Shown here: positions 8,359 to 17,345 of the stretch, piece by piece
How the letters are laid out: every line of letters begins with the position of its first letter
How positions within the stretch are numbered: the first letter of the stretch is position 1
Assembly (NCBI RefSeq): GCF_000238335.3
Contig: NZ_AHCB03000006.1
Span: 1 to 64,000 of the forward strand
Reading direction: 5' to 3'
Origin: Pseudoalteromonas marina
GTDB lineage: Bacteria > Pseudomonadota > Gammaproteobacteria > Enterobacterales > Alteromonadaceae
Length of the DNA: 64,000 nucleotides
Program-made: the position numbers and the translations under genes
Notes under the pieces: generated by a model
Databases searched by the model: none
Told to the model about the DNA's origin: nothing
Seen by the model: only the letters and a program-made list of their open reading frames with translations

Positions 8359-9510
8359 TTAAGAGGCTGACTTTTCACTAAAACGGTCAACCCATAATGC
8401 AATAATACCATCACCGGTAACATTACATGCCGTACCAAAGCTGTCTTGTGCTAAGTACAGTGCAATCATTAATGCCACAGCCCCTTCATTAAAGCCAAGC
8501 ATGCTTGTTAAAAGCCCAAGCGCCGACATTACCGCACCACCCGGTGCGCCTGGCGCTGCAATCATCACAACACCGAGCATAAATATAAATGGCAACATGC
8601 CCATTAACGATGGCACTTCCATACCTGGCGATAAAAACATAACGGCCATGGCACACGTAACAATAGTAATCGTTGAACCCGACAAATGAATGGTGGCACA
8701 TAAAGGTACAGTAAAGTTTGCTACGTCTTCTTTAACATTATTTGCTTTACTTGATTGCAACGAAACAGGAATAGTTGCTGCACTCGACATAGTACCTAAT
8801 GCAGTAAAATAAGCCGGTAGCATATTTTTAACTAACTCAAGTGGATTACGCTTCAATAAAATGCCTGTTGCAATATACAGAACACTTAACCATAGCCAAT
8901 GCATTACAAGGGCTGCAATGAGCACCACGCCAAATGTTTGCAGCGTATCAACCACTGTGCCTGCTACAGTCATTTCAGCAAATACACCGGCAATATAAAA
9001 CGGTAATGCCGGAATAATCACTTTTGACAATAACGCATCTATTACATCACGACCCTGATCCGATACTTTTTTTAATGTGTCTAATTCAAGCTGGCTCATA
9101 CCAATACCAAATATGAAAGCCGTAGCAAGCGCAGTCATCACCCCCATTAATGGTGGGATTTCTATATCAATAAAACTGCCTATTTCAGTGGCTACTTCAG
9201 CTTCGAACGTAATACCCCCACTTAAAAATGGGATAACAGCACTGACTAATAAAAAAGCAAGCGTGCCGGCGATAATGGTAGAGCTATACGCAAATCCAAC
9301 CGTTTTACCAAGTAAGTGGCCAGAACCTTTAGGAAGCCCTGCAATACCAGAAGCAATAAAAAATAGAATAATAAGAGGAATAGTGAAGGAAATAATTTGA
9401 CCAATTAACTCTTTAACCGTAAATAAGAGTTCAACACCTGTCAAAGGCACATAAAAGCCTACCAATATACCAGCCACAATGCCGGCAATTAACTTCAAAA
9501 TTAACTTCAT
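8359..9510 (-). CDS. Dicarboxylate/amino acid:cation symporter (DAACS family)
   Basis: Inner-membrane Na+- or H+-coupled carrier of the glutamate/aspartate/C4-dicarboxylate family. The 383-residue protein is somewhat shorter than GltP/DctA (about 420-440), mainly in loops. It shows family-like stretches: a serine-rich region TMSSAATIPVSLQ (near residue 240), then a segment with LCATIHLSGST (near 270) and PGAPGGAVMSALG (near 320), equivalent to the reentrant loops that hold substrate. It stands alone, convergent with nothing, upstream of a 458-base gap. The substrate cannot be assigned. Confidence 0.88.
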   Translation of the reverse strand: MKLILKLIAGIVAGILVGFYVPLTGVELLFTVKELIGQIISFTIPLIILFFIASGIAGLPKGSGHLLGKTVGFAYSSTIIAGTLAFLLVSAVIPFLSGGITFEAEVATEIGSFIDIEIPPLMGVMTALATAFIFGIGMSQLELDTLKKVSDQGRDVIDALLSKVIIPALPFYIAGVFAEMTVAGTVVDTLQTFGVVLIAALVMHWLWLSVLYIATGILLKRNPLELVKNMLPAYFTALGTMSSAATIPVSLQSSKANNVKEDVANFTVPLCATIHLSGSTITIVTCAMAVMFLSPGMEVPSLMGMLPFIFMLGVVMIAAPGAPGGAVMSALGLLTSMLGFNEGAVALMIALYLAQDSFGTACNVTGDGIIALWVDRFSEKSAS

Positions 9511-9968
9511 TTTTATTACTCAATTATTGTTAGATAAACGTTTTTATCATGTTTTGATTGGCTTGTGTCATAAAACCGCTGAACTAAAGTTTGTTTGCAT
9601 AAATAATCATCAATAAAAAGTACATTTGGTCTCGATAAAGTACCATATTCAAAAATCAGTCAATTTATTAGTCATTGGGCCGCATGAGCGTCTGCGCCTA
9701 TTTAAATATTTAAGCGTCTCTTTAGTTTATTTACAGGTAAAAAGCCGACATAACAAACAAAAGCGTCTTATCATTAAATTTAATGTGCCAACCTAATAAC
9801 AAAAGGCACAGCTAATATAGATTTTTATTTCACTTAGTTATAAGCTCAATAGATATATCTTATAGCCAAACTTTACTTTTATTTTTTTAAACTCTCAGTA
9901 AAGTGTCAACATATAGTTAGTAGCAAAGGCTATTAGCACGTTGATCAGATTGTATCCAAAGGAACATT
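9511..9968. other. Intergenic region upstream of cysK
   Basis: A/T-rich region between divergent genes for the DAACS carrier and cysK. It must hold both promoters. I could not identify a convincing CysB site, riboswitch or small gene. Confidence 0.4.
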
Positions 9969-10937
9969 ATGTCTACTATTTTTGAAGATAACTCACTTAG
10001 TATCGGTAATACACCACTGGTAAAACTTAAACGTGTTACAGGTGGGAATGTATTCGCTAAAGTGGAAGCGCGTAACCCAAGCTTTAGTATAAAATGCCGC
10101 ATTGGTGCATCGATGATTTGGGAGGCTGAAAAAGCAGGTCAGCTAACTGAGGGTAAAGAACTTATCGAGCCTACATCTGGTAATACAGGTATTGCATTGG
10201 CCTTCGTTGCCGCAGCACGTGGTTACAAACTAACGCTTACCATGCCTAACACTATGAGCTTAGAGCGTCGTAAACTTCTAAAAGCACTGGGCGCTAACCT
10301 TGTGCTTACAGACGGTGCTAAAGGTATGAATGGTGCAATCCAAAAAGCAAAAGAGATTCAAGCCACCGATCCTGAAAAGTATATCTTGCTACAGCAGTTT
10401 GAGAATCCAGCAAACCCAAAAATACACTTTGAGACTACAGGCCCAGAAATTTTTGATGCTCTTGACGGAAAAGTGGATTACTTTGTAGCAGGCGTAGGTA
10501 CTGGCGGGACTATAACAGGTGTCAGTCGCTACCTTAAAACAGAAAAAGGTCTAAATGTTAAGTCTATTGCTGTTGAGCCAACTAACTCGCCAGTAATCAG
10601 CCAAACACTTGCCGGTGAAGAAGTAAAACCAGGGCCTCATAAAATTCAAGGTATTGGCGCAGGATTTATCCCTGGAAACCTAGACATGAGCCTAATAGAT
10701 GCTGCAGAGCAAGTATCTAACGAAGATGCAATTGCAATGGCACATGAGCTAATGAAAAAAGAAGGTATACTAGTGGGTATTTCATCGGGCGCTGCTGTAG
10801 TGGCAGCAAAACGTATTGCTGAAAAACCAGAAAATGCCGACAAAAATATTGTTGTTATTTTACCAAGTGCCACTGAACGTTACTTATCAAGCCCGCTATT
10901 TGATGAGGAATTTAGTGACCAAGAGCTTGTTCAATAA
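9969..10937 (+). CDS. cysK: Cysteine synthase A
   Basis: O-acetylserine sulfhydrylase, PLP enzyme making cysteine from O-acetylserine and sulfide. The 322-residue protein aligns along its whole length with E. coli CysK. It has the PLP lysine K42 in the [11 protein letters not shown] stretch, the substrate loop TSGNTG at 69-74 and the phosphate-binding GTGGT near residue 177. The CysK rather than CysM type is indicated by the EDNSL start and the length. A monocistronic unit ending in its own terminator. Sulfate-assimilation genes are not adjacent. Confidence 0.96.
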   Translation: MSTIFEDNSLSIGNTPLVKLKRVTGGNVFAKVEARNPSFSIKCRIGASMIWEAEKAGQLTEGKELIEPTSGNTGIALAFVAAARGYKLTLTMPNTMSLERRKLLKALGANLVLTDGAKGMNGAIQKAKEIQATDPEKYILLQQFENPANPKIHFETTGPEIFDALDGKVDYFVAGVGTGGTITGVSRYLKTEKGLNVKSIAVEPTNSPVISQTLAGEEVKPGPHKIQGIGAGFIPGNLDMSLIDAAEQVSNEDAIAMAHELMKKEGILVGISSGAAVVAAKRIAEKPENADKNIVVILPSATERYLSSPLFDEEFSDQELVQ

Positions 10938-10958
10938 TCATAGCTAACCATTTTTTGA

Positions 10959-10983
10959 AAGGATGCCTAGGCATCCTTTTTTA
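10959..10983 (+). terminator. Terminator of cysK
   Basis: Inverted repeat AAAGGATGCC/GGCATCCTTT with a minimal loop, followed by a T-run, 20-45 bases after the cysK stop. Confidence 0.85.
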
Positions 10984-11080
10984 TTATTTACTCTGCAATA
11001 TCTTTTTATTTACCTTCCATGTCTTTACATATTAGCTAATTCACCACACACTTAAATAAAACTAACCAACAAAAATTAAC

Positions 11081-11515
11081 ATGAAAAAAATAACCTATTT
11101 AGTCAGCCTTATTCTGTGTTTGTTTTTAGTTGCCTGTGGCGATGATGTAAAAAAACTTGGCGATTCACCCGGTGACACTGCAACAGCCTACTTTGATGCC
11201 TTGTACAATCAGCAAGACCTTCAAAAAGCAACAACCATGGCAACACCCAACCTTACGCGAATCATGAAGTCGTACGGTACAGCTAAACAATTTACTCGTA
11301 ACTTAGTTAACATGCAGTACGATGAGGTTATTATTGAAGTTGATATGACCAATATGAGTGTACGCGAACAGTATGGTGACAATGCTAAAATAAATCTTAT
11401 TTTCACCGGTTATTTAAACGGTAACAAAATAGATGACATGCGTAGCGTAAAAATGCTACGTAAAAAAGGTAAATGGTATATCGACAAAATAGTTGCAGAC
11501 CCATACGCACGTTAA
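11081..11515 (+). CDS. Small lipoprotein, NTF2-like fold possible
   Basis: Unrecognised 144-residue protein with a type II signal: a hydrophobic N-terminus and lipobox LVAC, with C19 as the predicted lipidated residue, followed by GDD. The Asp at +3 rather than +2 leaves sorting uncertain. The rest (a helix-rich part with AYFDALYNQQD, then alternating strands ending in KKGKWYIDKIV) resembles DUF4878/NTF2-like lipoproteins that share the final G-x-W-Y/K-I pattern. The resemblance is structural impression only. It is flanked by terminators on both sides, so it is a single-gene unit. Confidence 0.75.
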   Translation: MKKITYLVSLILCLFLVACGDDVKKLGDSPGDTATAYFDALYNQQDLQKATTMATPNLTRIMKSYGTAKQFTRNLVNMQYDEVIIEVDMTNMSVREQYGDNAKINLIFTGYLNGNKIDDMRSVKMLRKKGKWYIDKIVADPYAR

Positions 11516-11525
11516 TCATTATATT

Positions 11526-11559
11526 AAAAAAAGGCCTTACACATGTAAGGCCTTTTTTA
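11526..11559. terminator. Bidirectional terminator, lipoprotein/fadE
   Basis: A 14-base stem (AAAAAAGGCCTTAC / GTAAGGCCTTTTTT) with ACAT loop sits between two convergent genes, with A and T runs on either side. It can end transcription from both. Confidence 0.9.
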
Positions 11560-11579
11560 TTTACGGTTCAAATAATTAG

Positions 11580-13856
11580 CTACAACTCGCCTTGCTGAAA
11601 GTTATCAACCGCTATTGCTTGCTTACGTAGCTTATTAGCATGGTGCATAGCATCGGCATCGGTTTGCGTTACTAAATCATTGTCTAATGCAAAGTTAATC
11701 GCACCTTCAATATCGAGCGTTGCAGGAATATTACCCTTGCGCTGCCATTGTTTTAAATCTTTGAATTGAGCCTGCATATCGTGCATAGCTAAAAATGCAT
11801 TTTCCATTACCCCTGTACCTGCGTTTTCATCTACATAACACAAATGAGTTAAGCGATTTCTAAACACACCTGGTTGTGTCATATGCTCGCAAATACGTTG
11901 TGCAATTTCATCGCTTGGTTTTTCGTAATGATTACCAATTGGAAATACAATACGCTTAAGCACAAAATTAATAATCGGGTTTGAGAAATTTTTGAAAAAA
12001 CCATCAAACGCTTGGCCAATTTCAAATAACGATGTTTCTATCGCATATTTAACAAAAGGTAAGTCTGCTTGTTGACGACCTTCGTCTTCGTAGCGTTTTA
12101 AAACCGTAGAAGCTAAATACAACTGACTTAATACATCACCTAATCGGGCAGATATCATCTCTTTGCGTTTGAGCTCACCACCTAACATTAACATGGCTAC
12201 GTCAGTACAAATAGCCAAGCCTCTGCTCATTCTGCTTAGGTGCTTGTAGTAAACTGCGGTTTCGCCGCCAACAGGCGCTTTTGCAAAGTAACTACGTGTT
12301 AAACCATGTATAAATGCCATGCTGGCATTACTTACAGCAAATAATATATGGTTCATTAATAAACCATCAAATTGATTCAAAGCAGCATCGTCGTCTTCAA
12401 GTGCAGCGGCCTCCATTTCTTTTAGAACAAAGGGATGACAACGGGTCGCTCCTTGGCCAAATATCATTAAATTTCGAGTTAAAATATTTGCGCCTTCTAC
12501 CGTAATAGATACCGGTATTCCCATATAACCATGTGCCAAATAGTTATTTGGCCCCACCTGAATGCCTTTGCCTGAATGAATATCCATCGCATCATTCATT
12601 ACTGTACGACCCATTTCAGTCATATGGTATTTGGCAATAGCGGTGACAACCGAAGGGCTAAGTTTTAAATCGATTGCGCCAGCCGTCATTAACCGACATG
12701 ACTCTAGCGTGTAAGTCAAGCCACCAATGCGAGCAAGCGCTTCTTGCACACCTTCAAATTGCCCAATAGATACACCAAATTGCTGGCGAACTACGGCATA
12801 TGCTGAAGTCATTTTAGCCGCTAAGTGACCGGTTGCAGCACTTAAAGCCGGCAGCGAAATACCACGCCCTGCACTTAAACACTCCACCAGCATGCGCCAG
12901 CCACGCCCCGCACACTCTTGCCCACCAATAATCCAGTCAAGCGGAATAAACACGTCTTTACCATAAGTTGTACCGTTCATAAATGCCATATTAAGTGGGT
13001 AATGACGCTCACCTGTTTTAACTCCTGGGTGATCGGTTGGAATAAGTGCGCACGTAATACCAAGCTCTTTTTCGTCTCCTAATAAACCATCGGGGTCATA
13101 CATTTTAAAAGCAAGGCCTAATACTGTGGCAACGGGTGCAAGGGTAATGTAACGTTTTGACCAGTTTAAACGCAGGCCAATTACTTCTTCACCATTGTGC
13201 TCTCCTTTACATACAACGCCAGAGTCTGGAATGCTACCGGCATCAGAGCCTGCTTCTGGGCCTGTAAGTGCAAAGCATGGAACATCTTCACCATTGGCAA
13301 GCGTTGGTAACCAGCGGTCTTGTTGCTCTTTAGTACCGTAATGCAGCAATAGCTCACCCGGCCCTAAACTATTTGGCACCATTACGGTAACCGCCGCAGT
13401 TAAACTCTTGGTCGAAATTTTTGAAACAATGGTTGAATTAGCAATCGCCGAAAACTCTCGTCCACCAAACTTTTCAGGAATGATTAATGCAAAAAAACCT
13501 TCTTTTTTTAAGTAATCCCACACTTCTTTTGGCAAGTCTTTGTCTTTTTGCACTATTTGGTAATCATCTAGCATCGCCATTAGGGTCTCAACCTGATTAG
13601 CCATAAATGCGTTTTCTTTTTCGCTCAATTCTGGCTTTGGAAAATTGTGTAATTTTTTCCAATCAGGGTTACCACTAAATAGTTCTCCATCCCACCAAAC
13701 ATCGCCTGCTTCCATAGCCTCTCGCTCTGTTTGCGAAAGCGGTGGAAGTACTTTTTTAAACATTTTAAACGTGGGTCTACTGATCAGGTTTAAACGGATA
13801 TCTTTAACGGCAAAAATAACCACTATAACAACCAGTAAAATGATAAATACCGACAT
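11580..13856 (-). CDS. fadE: Acyl-CoA dehydrogenase FadE, paralogue 1
   Basis: FAD enzyme for the first step of fatty-acid beta-oxidation. The 758-residue protein is of the large FadE type: an N-terminal membrane helix (residues 1-20), an acyl-CoA dehydrogenase core with the FALTGPEAGSDAG stretch near residue 200 and a flavin-site [12 protein letters not shown] near 455, then the long C-terminal DUF1974-type domain. A second FadE of 818 residues lies at 36.7-39.1 kb. They are clearly homologous but diverged, so this is an old duplication. This copy has one N-terminal helix fewer. No FadR-like operator was seen upstream of it. Confidence 0.93.
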   Translation of the reverse strand: MSVFIILLVVIVVIFAVKDIRLNLISRPTFKMFKKVLPPLSQTEREAMEAGDVWWDGELFSGNPDWKKLHNFPKPELSEKENAFMANQVETLMAMLDDYQIVQKDKDLPKEVWDYLKKEGFFALIIPEKFGGREFSAIANSTIVSKISTKSLTAAVTVMVPNSLGPGELLLHYGTKEQQDRWLPTLANGEDVPCFALTGPEAGSDAGSIPDSGVVCKGEHNGEEVIGLRLNWSKRYITLAPVATVLGLAFKMYDPDGLLGDEKELGITCALIPTDHPGVKTGERHYPLNMAFMNGTTYGKDVFIPLDWIIGGQECAGRGWRMLVECLSAGRGISLPALSAATGHLAAKMTSAYAVVRQQFGVSIGQFEGVQEALARIGGLTYTLESCRLMTAGAIDLKLSPSVVTAIAKYHMTEMGRTVMNDAMDIHSGKGIQVGPNNYLAHGYMGIPVSITVEGANILTRNLMIFGQGATRCHPFVLKEMEAAALEDDDAALNQFDGLLMNHILFAVSNASMAFIHGLTRSYFAKAPVGGETAVYYKHLSRMSRGLAICTDVAMLMLGGELKRKEMISARLGDVLSQLYLASTVLKRYEDEGRQQADLPFVKYAIETSLFEIGQAFDGFFKNFSNPIINFVLKRIVFPIGNHYEKPSDEIAQRICEHMTQPGVFRNRLTHLCYVDENAGTGVMENAFLAMHDMQAQFKDLKQWQRKGNIPATLDIEGAINFALDNDLVTQTDADAMHHANKLRKQAIAVDNFQQGEL

Positions 13857-14046
13857 GCCTACATTCCTTTAACATTAGAAATTAATAACCTAAGTATGAC
13901 CCATCTTAGTTTAAATACAATCATTGCAAATACGCTGCCTACTAAGCCTGTAAATTGGGTAATAAAGAATAAACTAGTCTGTAATTATTAATTTTGATAT
14001 GGGTAAAGCAACTAACAAATAAAACGTATAGGCCTTAATAATACAA

Positions 14047-14069
14047 AAGCCCGCTGCATGAGCGGGCTT
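14047..14069 (-). terminator. Terminator of the porin gene
   Basis: Nine-base stem AAGCCCGCT/AGCGGGCTT with a five-base loop, about 40 bases beyond the porin stop on the minus strand, followed there by TTTTGT. Confidence 0.8.
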
Positions 14070-14108
14070 ATATTTTAATTAAGCTGAAAACTTAAATTGC
14101 GTTATTAA

Positions 14109-14897
14109 TTAAAACTGAAAACGCATGTTTGCAAAGTAAGCATCATTATCAGAGTCATCGGCATTGTTCTCGTAACCTACTTTAAGGCCAATATTTTTGT
14201 TAATGAAGTGCTGAGCACCAAAGCTGTAGGTATCTTGTTTATCGTAGCTTGCAAATACAGAAGTCGCTTTTGAGAAATAGTAATTCGTTTCTGCCACCCA
14301 TTGGTTTTCAGCATCATCAATGCTTTCGTATTTACCTTCAAATGTTAAGTAGTTACCTTGCTGTAAATCAATAAAGTATTTAGCAGCAACGGCGCGGTAA
14401 TCAAAATCATCATCCGCAGTAACAGTTACACCAATGTAATCGGTACTGTTAAGCATATGGTTATACGCTAAATCGAATAAAGCGAAGTCTTCGCCATCTT
14501 TATTTTCAACTAGAGTCACTTTTGCAAGCAAATCTGGGTTAAAAAAGTAACCGCCTGAAATTGTATATGCTTCGTTATGATTGCCAACATCAAGGTTTGT
14601 GTATGATGCACCAATAACAAATTCATTAATAAAGTACTCACCACCAACTAACGTTGCATCGCTAAAGTCGTCATCAGCGTATGCGCCGTAAATGTTGCTT
14701 TGTTTATTAATGTATTCAAATTGGTCGTACGGGCCTAATGTTTTTTTAGGTGATAGGTAATAAATAGAATCTACAGCAACGGTATCGTTATTGTCGCTGT
14801 CTTTGTAACTTAAGTTACTGATTGAGTTATAGCTGTCTGCAGCAGCCGCAGTGCTAGATAATAAAATGCTTGAAATAATAACTGCTAATTTTTTCAT
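14109..14897 (-). CDS. Putative outer-membrane porin
   Basis: A 262-residue secreted protein with a signal peptide (MKKLAVIISSILLSSTAAA, cleavage near residue 20), acidic mature sequence, many alternating hydrophobic/polar strands with aromatic girdles, and a terminal phenylalanine (MRFQF). This is typical of a C-terminal beta-signal recognised by the Bam complex. Repeated phrases such as YFINEF and FINKNIGLKVGYE fit beta-hairpins. It matches the general pattern of the small 'putative porin' family seen in Alteromonadales. The transported solute is unknown. It is a single-gene unit. Confidence 0.78.
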   Translation of the reverse strand: MKKLAVIISSILLSSTAAAADSYNSISNLSYKDSDNNDTVAVDSIYYLSPKKTLGPYDQFEYINKQSNIYGAYADDDFSDATLVGGEYFINEFVIGASYTNLDVGNHNEAYTISGGYFFNPDLLAKVTLVENKDGEDFALFDLAYNHMLNSTDYIGVTVTADDDFDYRAVAAKYFIDLQQGNYLTFEGKYESIDDAENQWVAETNYYFSKATSVFASYDKQDTYSFGAQHFINKNIGLKVGYENNADDSDNDAYFANMRFQF

Positions 14898-15069
14898 TGT
14901 AAGACTTCCCTATGTACATTGCGTTTTATGCTTTAGCTAAATTACTAAAGTGGGCACATGCTAACGCCGGGAAACTGAATGAAAACTTAATTAAACCATT
15001 GTATTTGTTGAGTTAATTGTAAGGAGGTGTAAGAAACTGTAAAATTAAAGTAGTTGCAACATTTAGTCA

Positions 15070-15090
15070 ACAACTACTTAAAGTAGTTGT
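15070..15090 (-). terminator. Hairpin downstream of the PH-domain gene
   Basis: Near-perfect palindrome ACAACTACTT-A-AAGTAGTTGT immediately after the PH-domain stop. No strong T-run follows, so termination is only suggested. Confidence 0.4.
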
Positions 15091-15094
15091 ACAA

Positions 15095-15469
15095 TTATAG
15101 AGCGTGTTGGCTAATTACTCTATAAACCTCATTAATGTTATCGCCTGCTTTAAACTCTTTTGTAAGTGGCGTTGGGTCAGAGCCAATCCAAATTTTAAGT
15201 TCAGCATCCAAATCAAAGTGCCCTGCACTCTCTTTGCTAAACTTGGTAATTTTAGAGTAAGCAATACTCACCATTTCCATTTTAGAACCAGTTACACCTT
15301 GCTTATCAATTAAAATTAAGCGCTTATTAGTAAAAATGAACATATCGCGAATAACTTTATAGGCTTTTTCGACGTGCTCACCCTCAATTAATGTATTAGC
15401 GAGTACTTTTTCTAAATCAGAATCATCAACTTCGCTTGCGTTACCCATTAATCCGCTTAATAAACCCAT
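15095..15469 (-). CDS. PH-like domain protein (bPH type)
   Basis: A 124-residue soluble protein matching the bacterial pleckstrin-homology-like (former DUF1696) family: a short helical N-terminus, then strands including VIRDMFIFTNKRLILID and a C-terminal helix. The cellular role of the family is unknown. Its start overlaps the stop of the preceding ABC ATPase gene (TAATG), so translation is probably coupled. That makes it the third gene of an exporter operon, though a direct link to transport is inference. Confidence 0.82.
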   Translation of the reverse strand: MGLLSGLMGNASEVDDSDLEKVLANTLIEGEHVEKAYKVIRDMFIFTNKRLILIDKQGVTGSKMEMVSIAYSKITKFSKESAGHFDLDAELKIWIGSDPTPLTKEFKAGDNINEVYRVISQHAL

Positions 15470-16377
15470 TATACTTTCTCCTGTTTAAAAATTTGATTTT
15501 CTAATGTATGGCCATTAACCAATTGCCTGTATTGCCAATTATGTTGGTGGCAAAACTGTAATAGTGCAATATCAAGTGCCTGCTCAGATTGTGTGTATTC
15601 AATAACATACTCTTTGTGTTGGCTCATATAAACAGAGCTTACACCATTGAGTAACTGTAACTGTTGCTCAACGTTTTCATACATCTCGTTTAGCATTAAT
15701 GTGTAAAAGTGTTTGTCGGTTTGATTTACTTTTGTTTGGTGCTCACTCAATACGCCTTTATCTAAATGCAGCACTTGGGAACATAACCGCTCAAGCTCAG
15801 TTAAATCGTGCGAACTTAAAATAAAGGTTGCTTCAGAGCTCAACGTTGACACCAACTCACGTACTTCTCTGGCATGAATAGGATCAAGTCCTGCGGTTGC
15901 CTCATCTAGCATAACAATTTGCGGCGAACCAATAAGAGCCTGAGCTATAGTTACACGTTTGCGCATACCATGAGATAAATCACCTGCACGGTTTTTAGCA
16001 ATTTCACGCAGCCCAACTAAATCAAGCACGCGTAATGCTTCTGTTTGGCTTTGCTTGGTACTCATACCTTGTAATTTGGCATAAAAAGCAAGTTGTTTAT
16101 CTATATTAAAACGCGGATCGAGCTGCGCATCTTGTGGTAAAGCACTGACCTTATTAAATAATGCGGCACTGCCGGGTTTATGGCCGAGTATTTCAAGCTC
16201 ACCATTGCTGGGCGCTATATAGCCGCATAACAAACTAAATAATGTCGTTTTACCCGCACCATTTGGGCCAACTAGAGCAACAGGAGCACCTTGCTCAATT
16301 TCAAAGTTCACATTATTAAGCGCAAGTTTAGACCCATACGACTTACTTAAATTACGCCCTGTAATTAATGGATTCAT
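15469..16377 (-). CDS. ABC transporter ATP-binding protein
   Basis: Nucleotide-binding subunit of an ABC-2 type exporter. From the chosen start MNPLITGRNLSKSYG it is 302 residues. It has Walker A GPNGAGKTT near residue 39, signature LSHGMRKR near 138, Walker B IVMLDEATAGLDP near 157 and an H-loop SSHDLTE. An in-frame extension upstream is open for 55 more codons, but it overlaps the permease gene in another frame and looks non-coding. The ATG at 16377 overlaps the permease stop (ATGA), which decides the start. The long C-terminal part resembles NosF-like proteins. The substrate is unknown. Confidence 0.9.
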   Translation of the reverse strand: MNPLITGRNLSKSYGSKLALNNVNFEIEQGAPVALVGPNGAGKTTLFSLLCGYIAPSNGELEILGHKPGSAALFNKVSALPQDAQLDPRFNIDKQLAFYAKLQGMSTKQSQTEALRVLDLVGLREIAKNRAGDLSHGMRKRVTIAQALIGSPQIVMLDEATAGLDPIHAREVRELVSTLSSEATFILSSHDLTELERLCSQVLHLDKGVLSEHQTKVNQTDKHFYTLMLNEMYENVEQQLQLLNGVSSVYMSQHKEYVIEYTQSEQALDIALLQFCHQHNWQYRQLVNGHTLENQIFKQEKV

Positions 16378-17201
16378 AGTGAGCTCCTTGCAAAAATACG
16401 TTGAGCCACTGCCAGTAACACAGCAGTTTGTACAAGTGGTATTCCCACGGCACTTAATAATGGCAGGTTTTGACCGGCGAGTTGCTCTATTTGTACACCC
16501 GGGAATAAATAATCTAGCGCGCTTAATGCAGGTATTTGCCACTGTAGTAAACCCACTACAATTCCACCCGCTGTAAAATATAAAATAGCGAGTACAATTG
16601 ATAACCGCGATGAACGTGCAAAAGTATTAATTAAAGTCATTAACGCCACAAACGGTGCAAATGTAACTATAAGAATTGAAAATATTGACACAGCGCGGCC
16701 AACACCCCCTACCAACAAACTCGGATCGCGATACCCTAATACCGCTAATGTGGCCACAAGAGTAATTGCGACCAAACACGTTAATACAGCTAATTGCCCT
16801 ATAAACCGGCCAAACAAAATTTCAAATCGGGTTGAACGCAATGATAAAAACCTAAGTGTACCGCGCTCTCTGTCACCCACTGTTTGGTCACTACAAATAA
16901 ATAAACTAAACACAGGAAAACTGTACAAAGCAATTAACCAATACATAGCAAACTCGGCTTCAGGCCAATCAAGAAGTTTACTCAAGCCAATTGAGCCTGA
17001 AATATCGCGGGCTATTTGCTCAAAGTTTGGGGAGCTAATAATGCTCACCGCTTGCCCTATCGGGTAGCGTAAAATAATTAACCAAACAAGTGCAAATGCC
17101 GCCAGGGCTATAAGCCCACGTTTAGTTAAAAACATACGTACAAGCTCAAATCCCGCTATTTGCGTTAATCGCCCTACGTTTATTGGTAATGGTGTTGCCA
17201 T
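16374..17201 (-). CDS. ABC-2 type transporter permease
   Basis: A 275-residue membrane protein with about six helices and the cytoplasmic stretch CSDQTVGDRERGTLRFL, which is typical of NosY/ABC-2 permeases (the E-x-G-T-L pattern). It is the first gene of the operon with the ATPase (4-base overlap) and the PH-domain gene. It could move or insert a membrane component. Genes for nitrous-oxide reductase, the partner of NosFY, are absent here, so a Nos role is not supported. Confidence 0.85.
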   Translation of the reverse strand: MATPLPINVGRLTQIAGFELVRMFLTKRGLIALAAFALVWLIILRYPIGQAVSIISSPNFEQIARDISGSIGLSKLLDWPEAEFAMYWLIALYSFPVFSLFICSDQTVGDRERGTLRFLSLRSTRFEILFGRFIGQLAVLTCLVAITLVATLAVLGYRDPSLLVGGVGRAVSIFSILIVTFAPFVALMTLINTFARSSRLSIVLAILYFTAGGIVVGLLQWQIPALSALDYLFPGVQIEQLAGQNLPLLSAVGIPLVQTAVLLAVAQRIFARSSL

Positions 17202-17290
17202 TGACTATCCTTAATGACGTTGCTAATGCTTTAGTTCAAAGCCTAATATAACTACCCTAAGTGTAAACACCTTGAATTACCAGCAAAAAA

Positions 17291-17311
17291 AAGCCCACTA
17301 AGAGTGAGCTT
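17291..17311 (-). terminator. Terminator of nudC-metC
   Basis: On the minus strand AAGCTCACT/AGTGGGCTT (one G-U pair) with a three-base loop, followed by a run of eight Ts, about 35 bases after the metC stop. Confidence 0.85.
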
Positions 17312-17345
17312 TGTAACAAACCATTTAAATGTAACAAGCGCAGAG

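Noticed and set aside
13857..13990. FadR site ahead of the first fadE (GGGTCATAC)
   Set aside because: Only a partial half-site; no inverted repeat like that of the second fadE.
15469..16542. Longer ABC ATPase reading frame of 357 codons
   Set aside because: The extra 55 N-terminal codons overlap the permease gene, are Cys/Arg-rich and unlike any ABC protein; the ATGA overlap marks the start.
16374..17201. NosY (nitrous-oxide reductase maturation) identity for the permease
   Set aside because: No nos genes nearby; resemblance is at the level of the general ABC-2 family.
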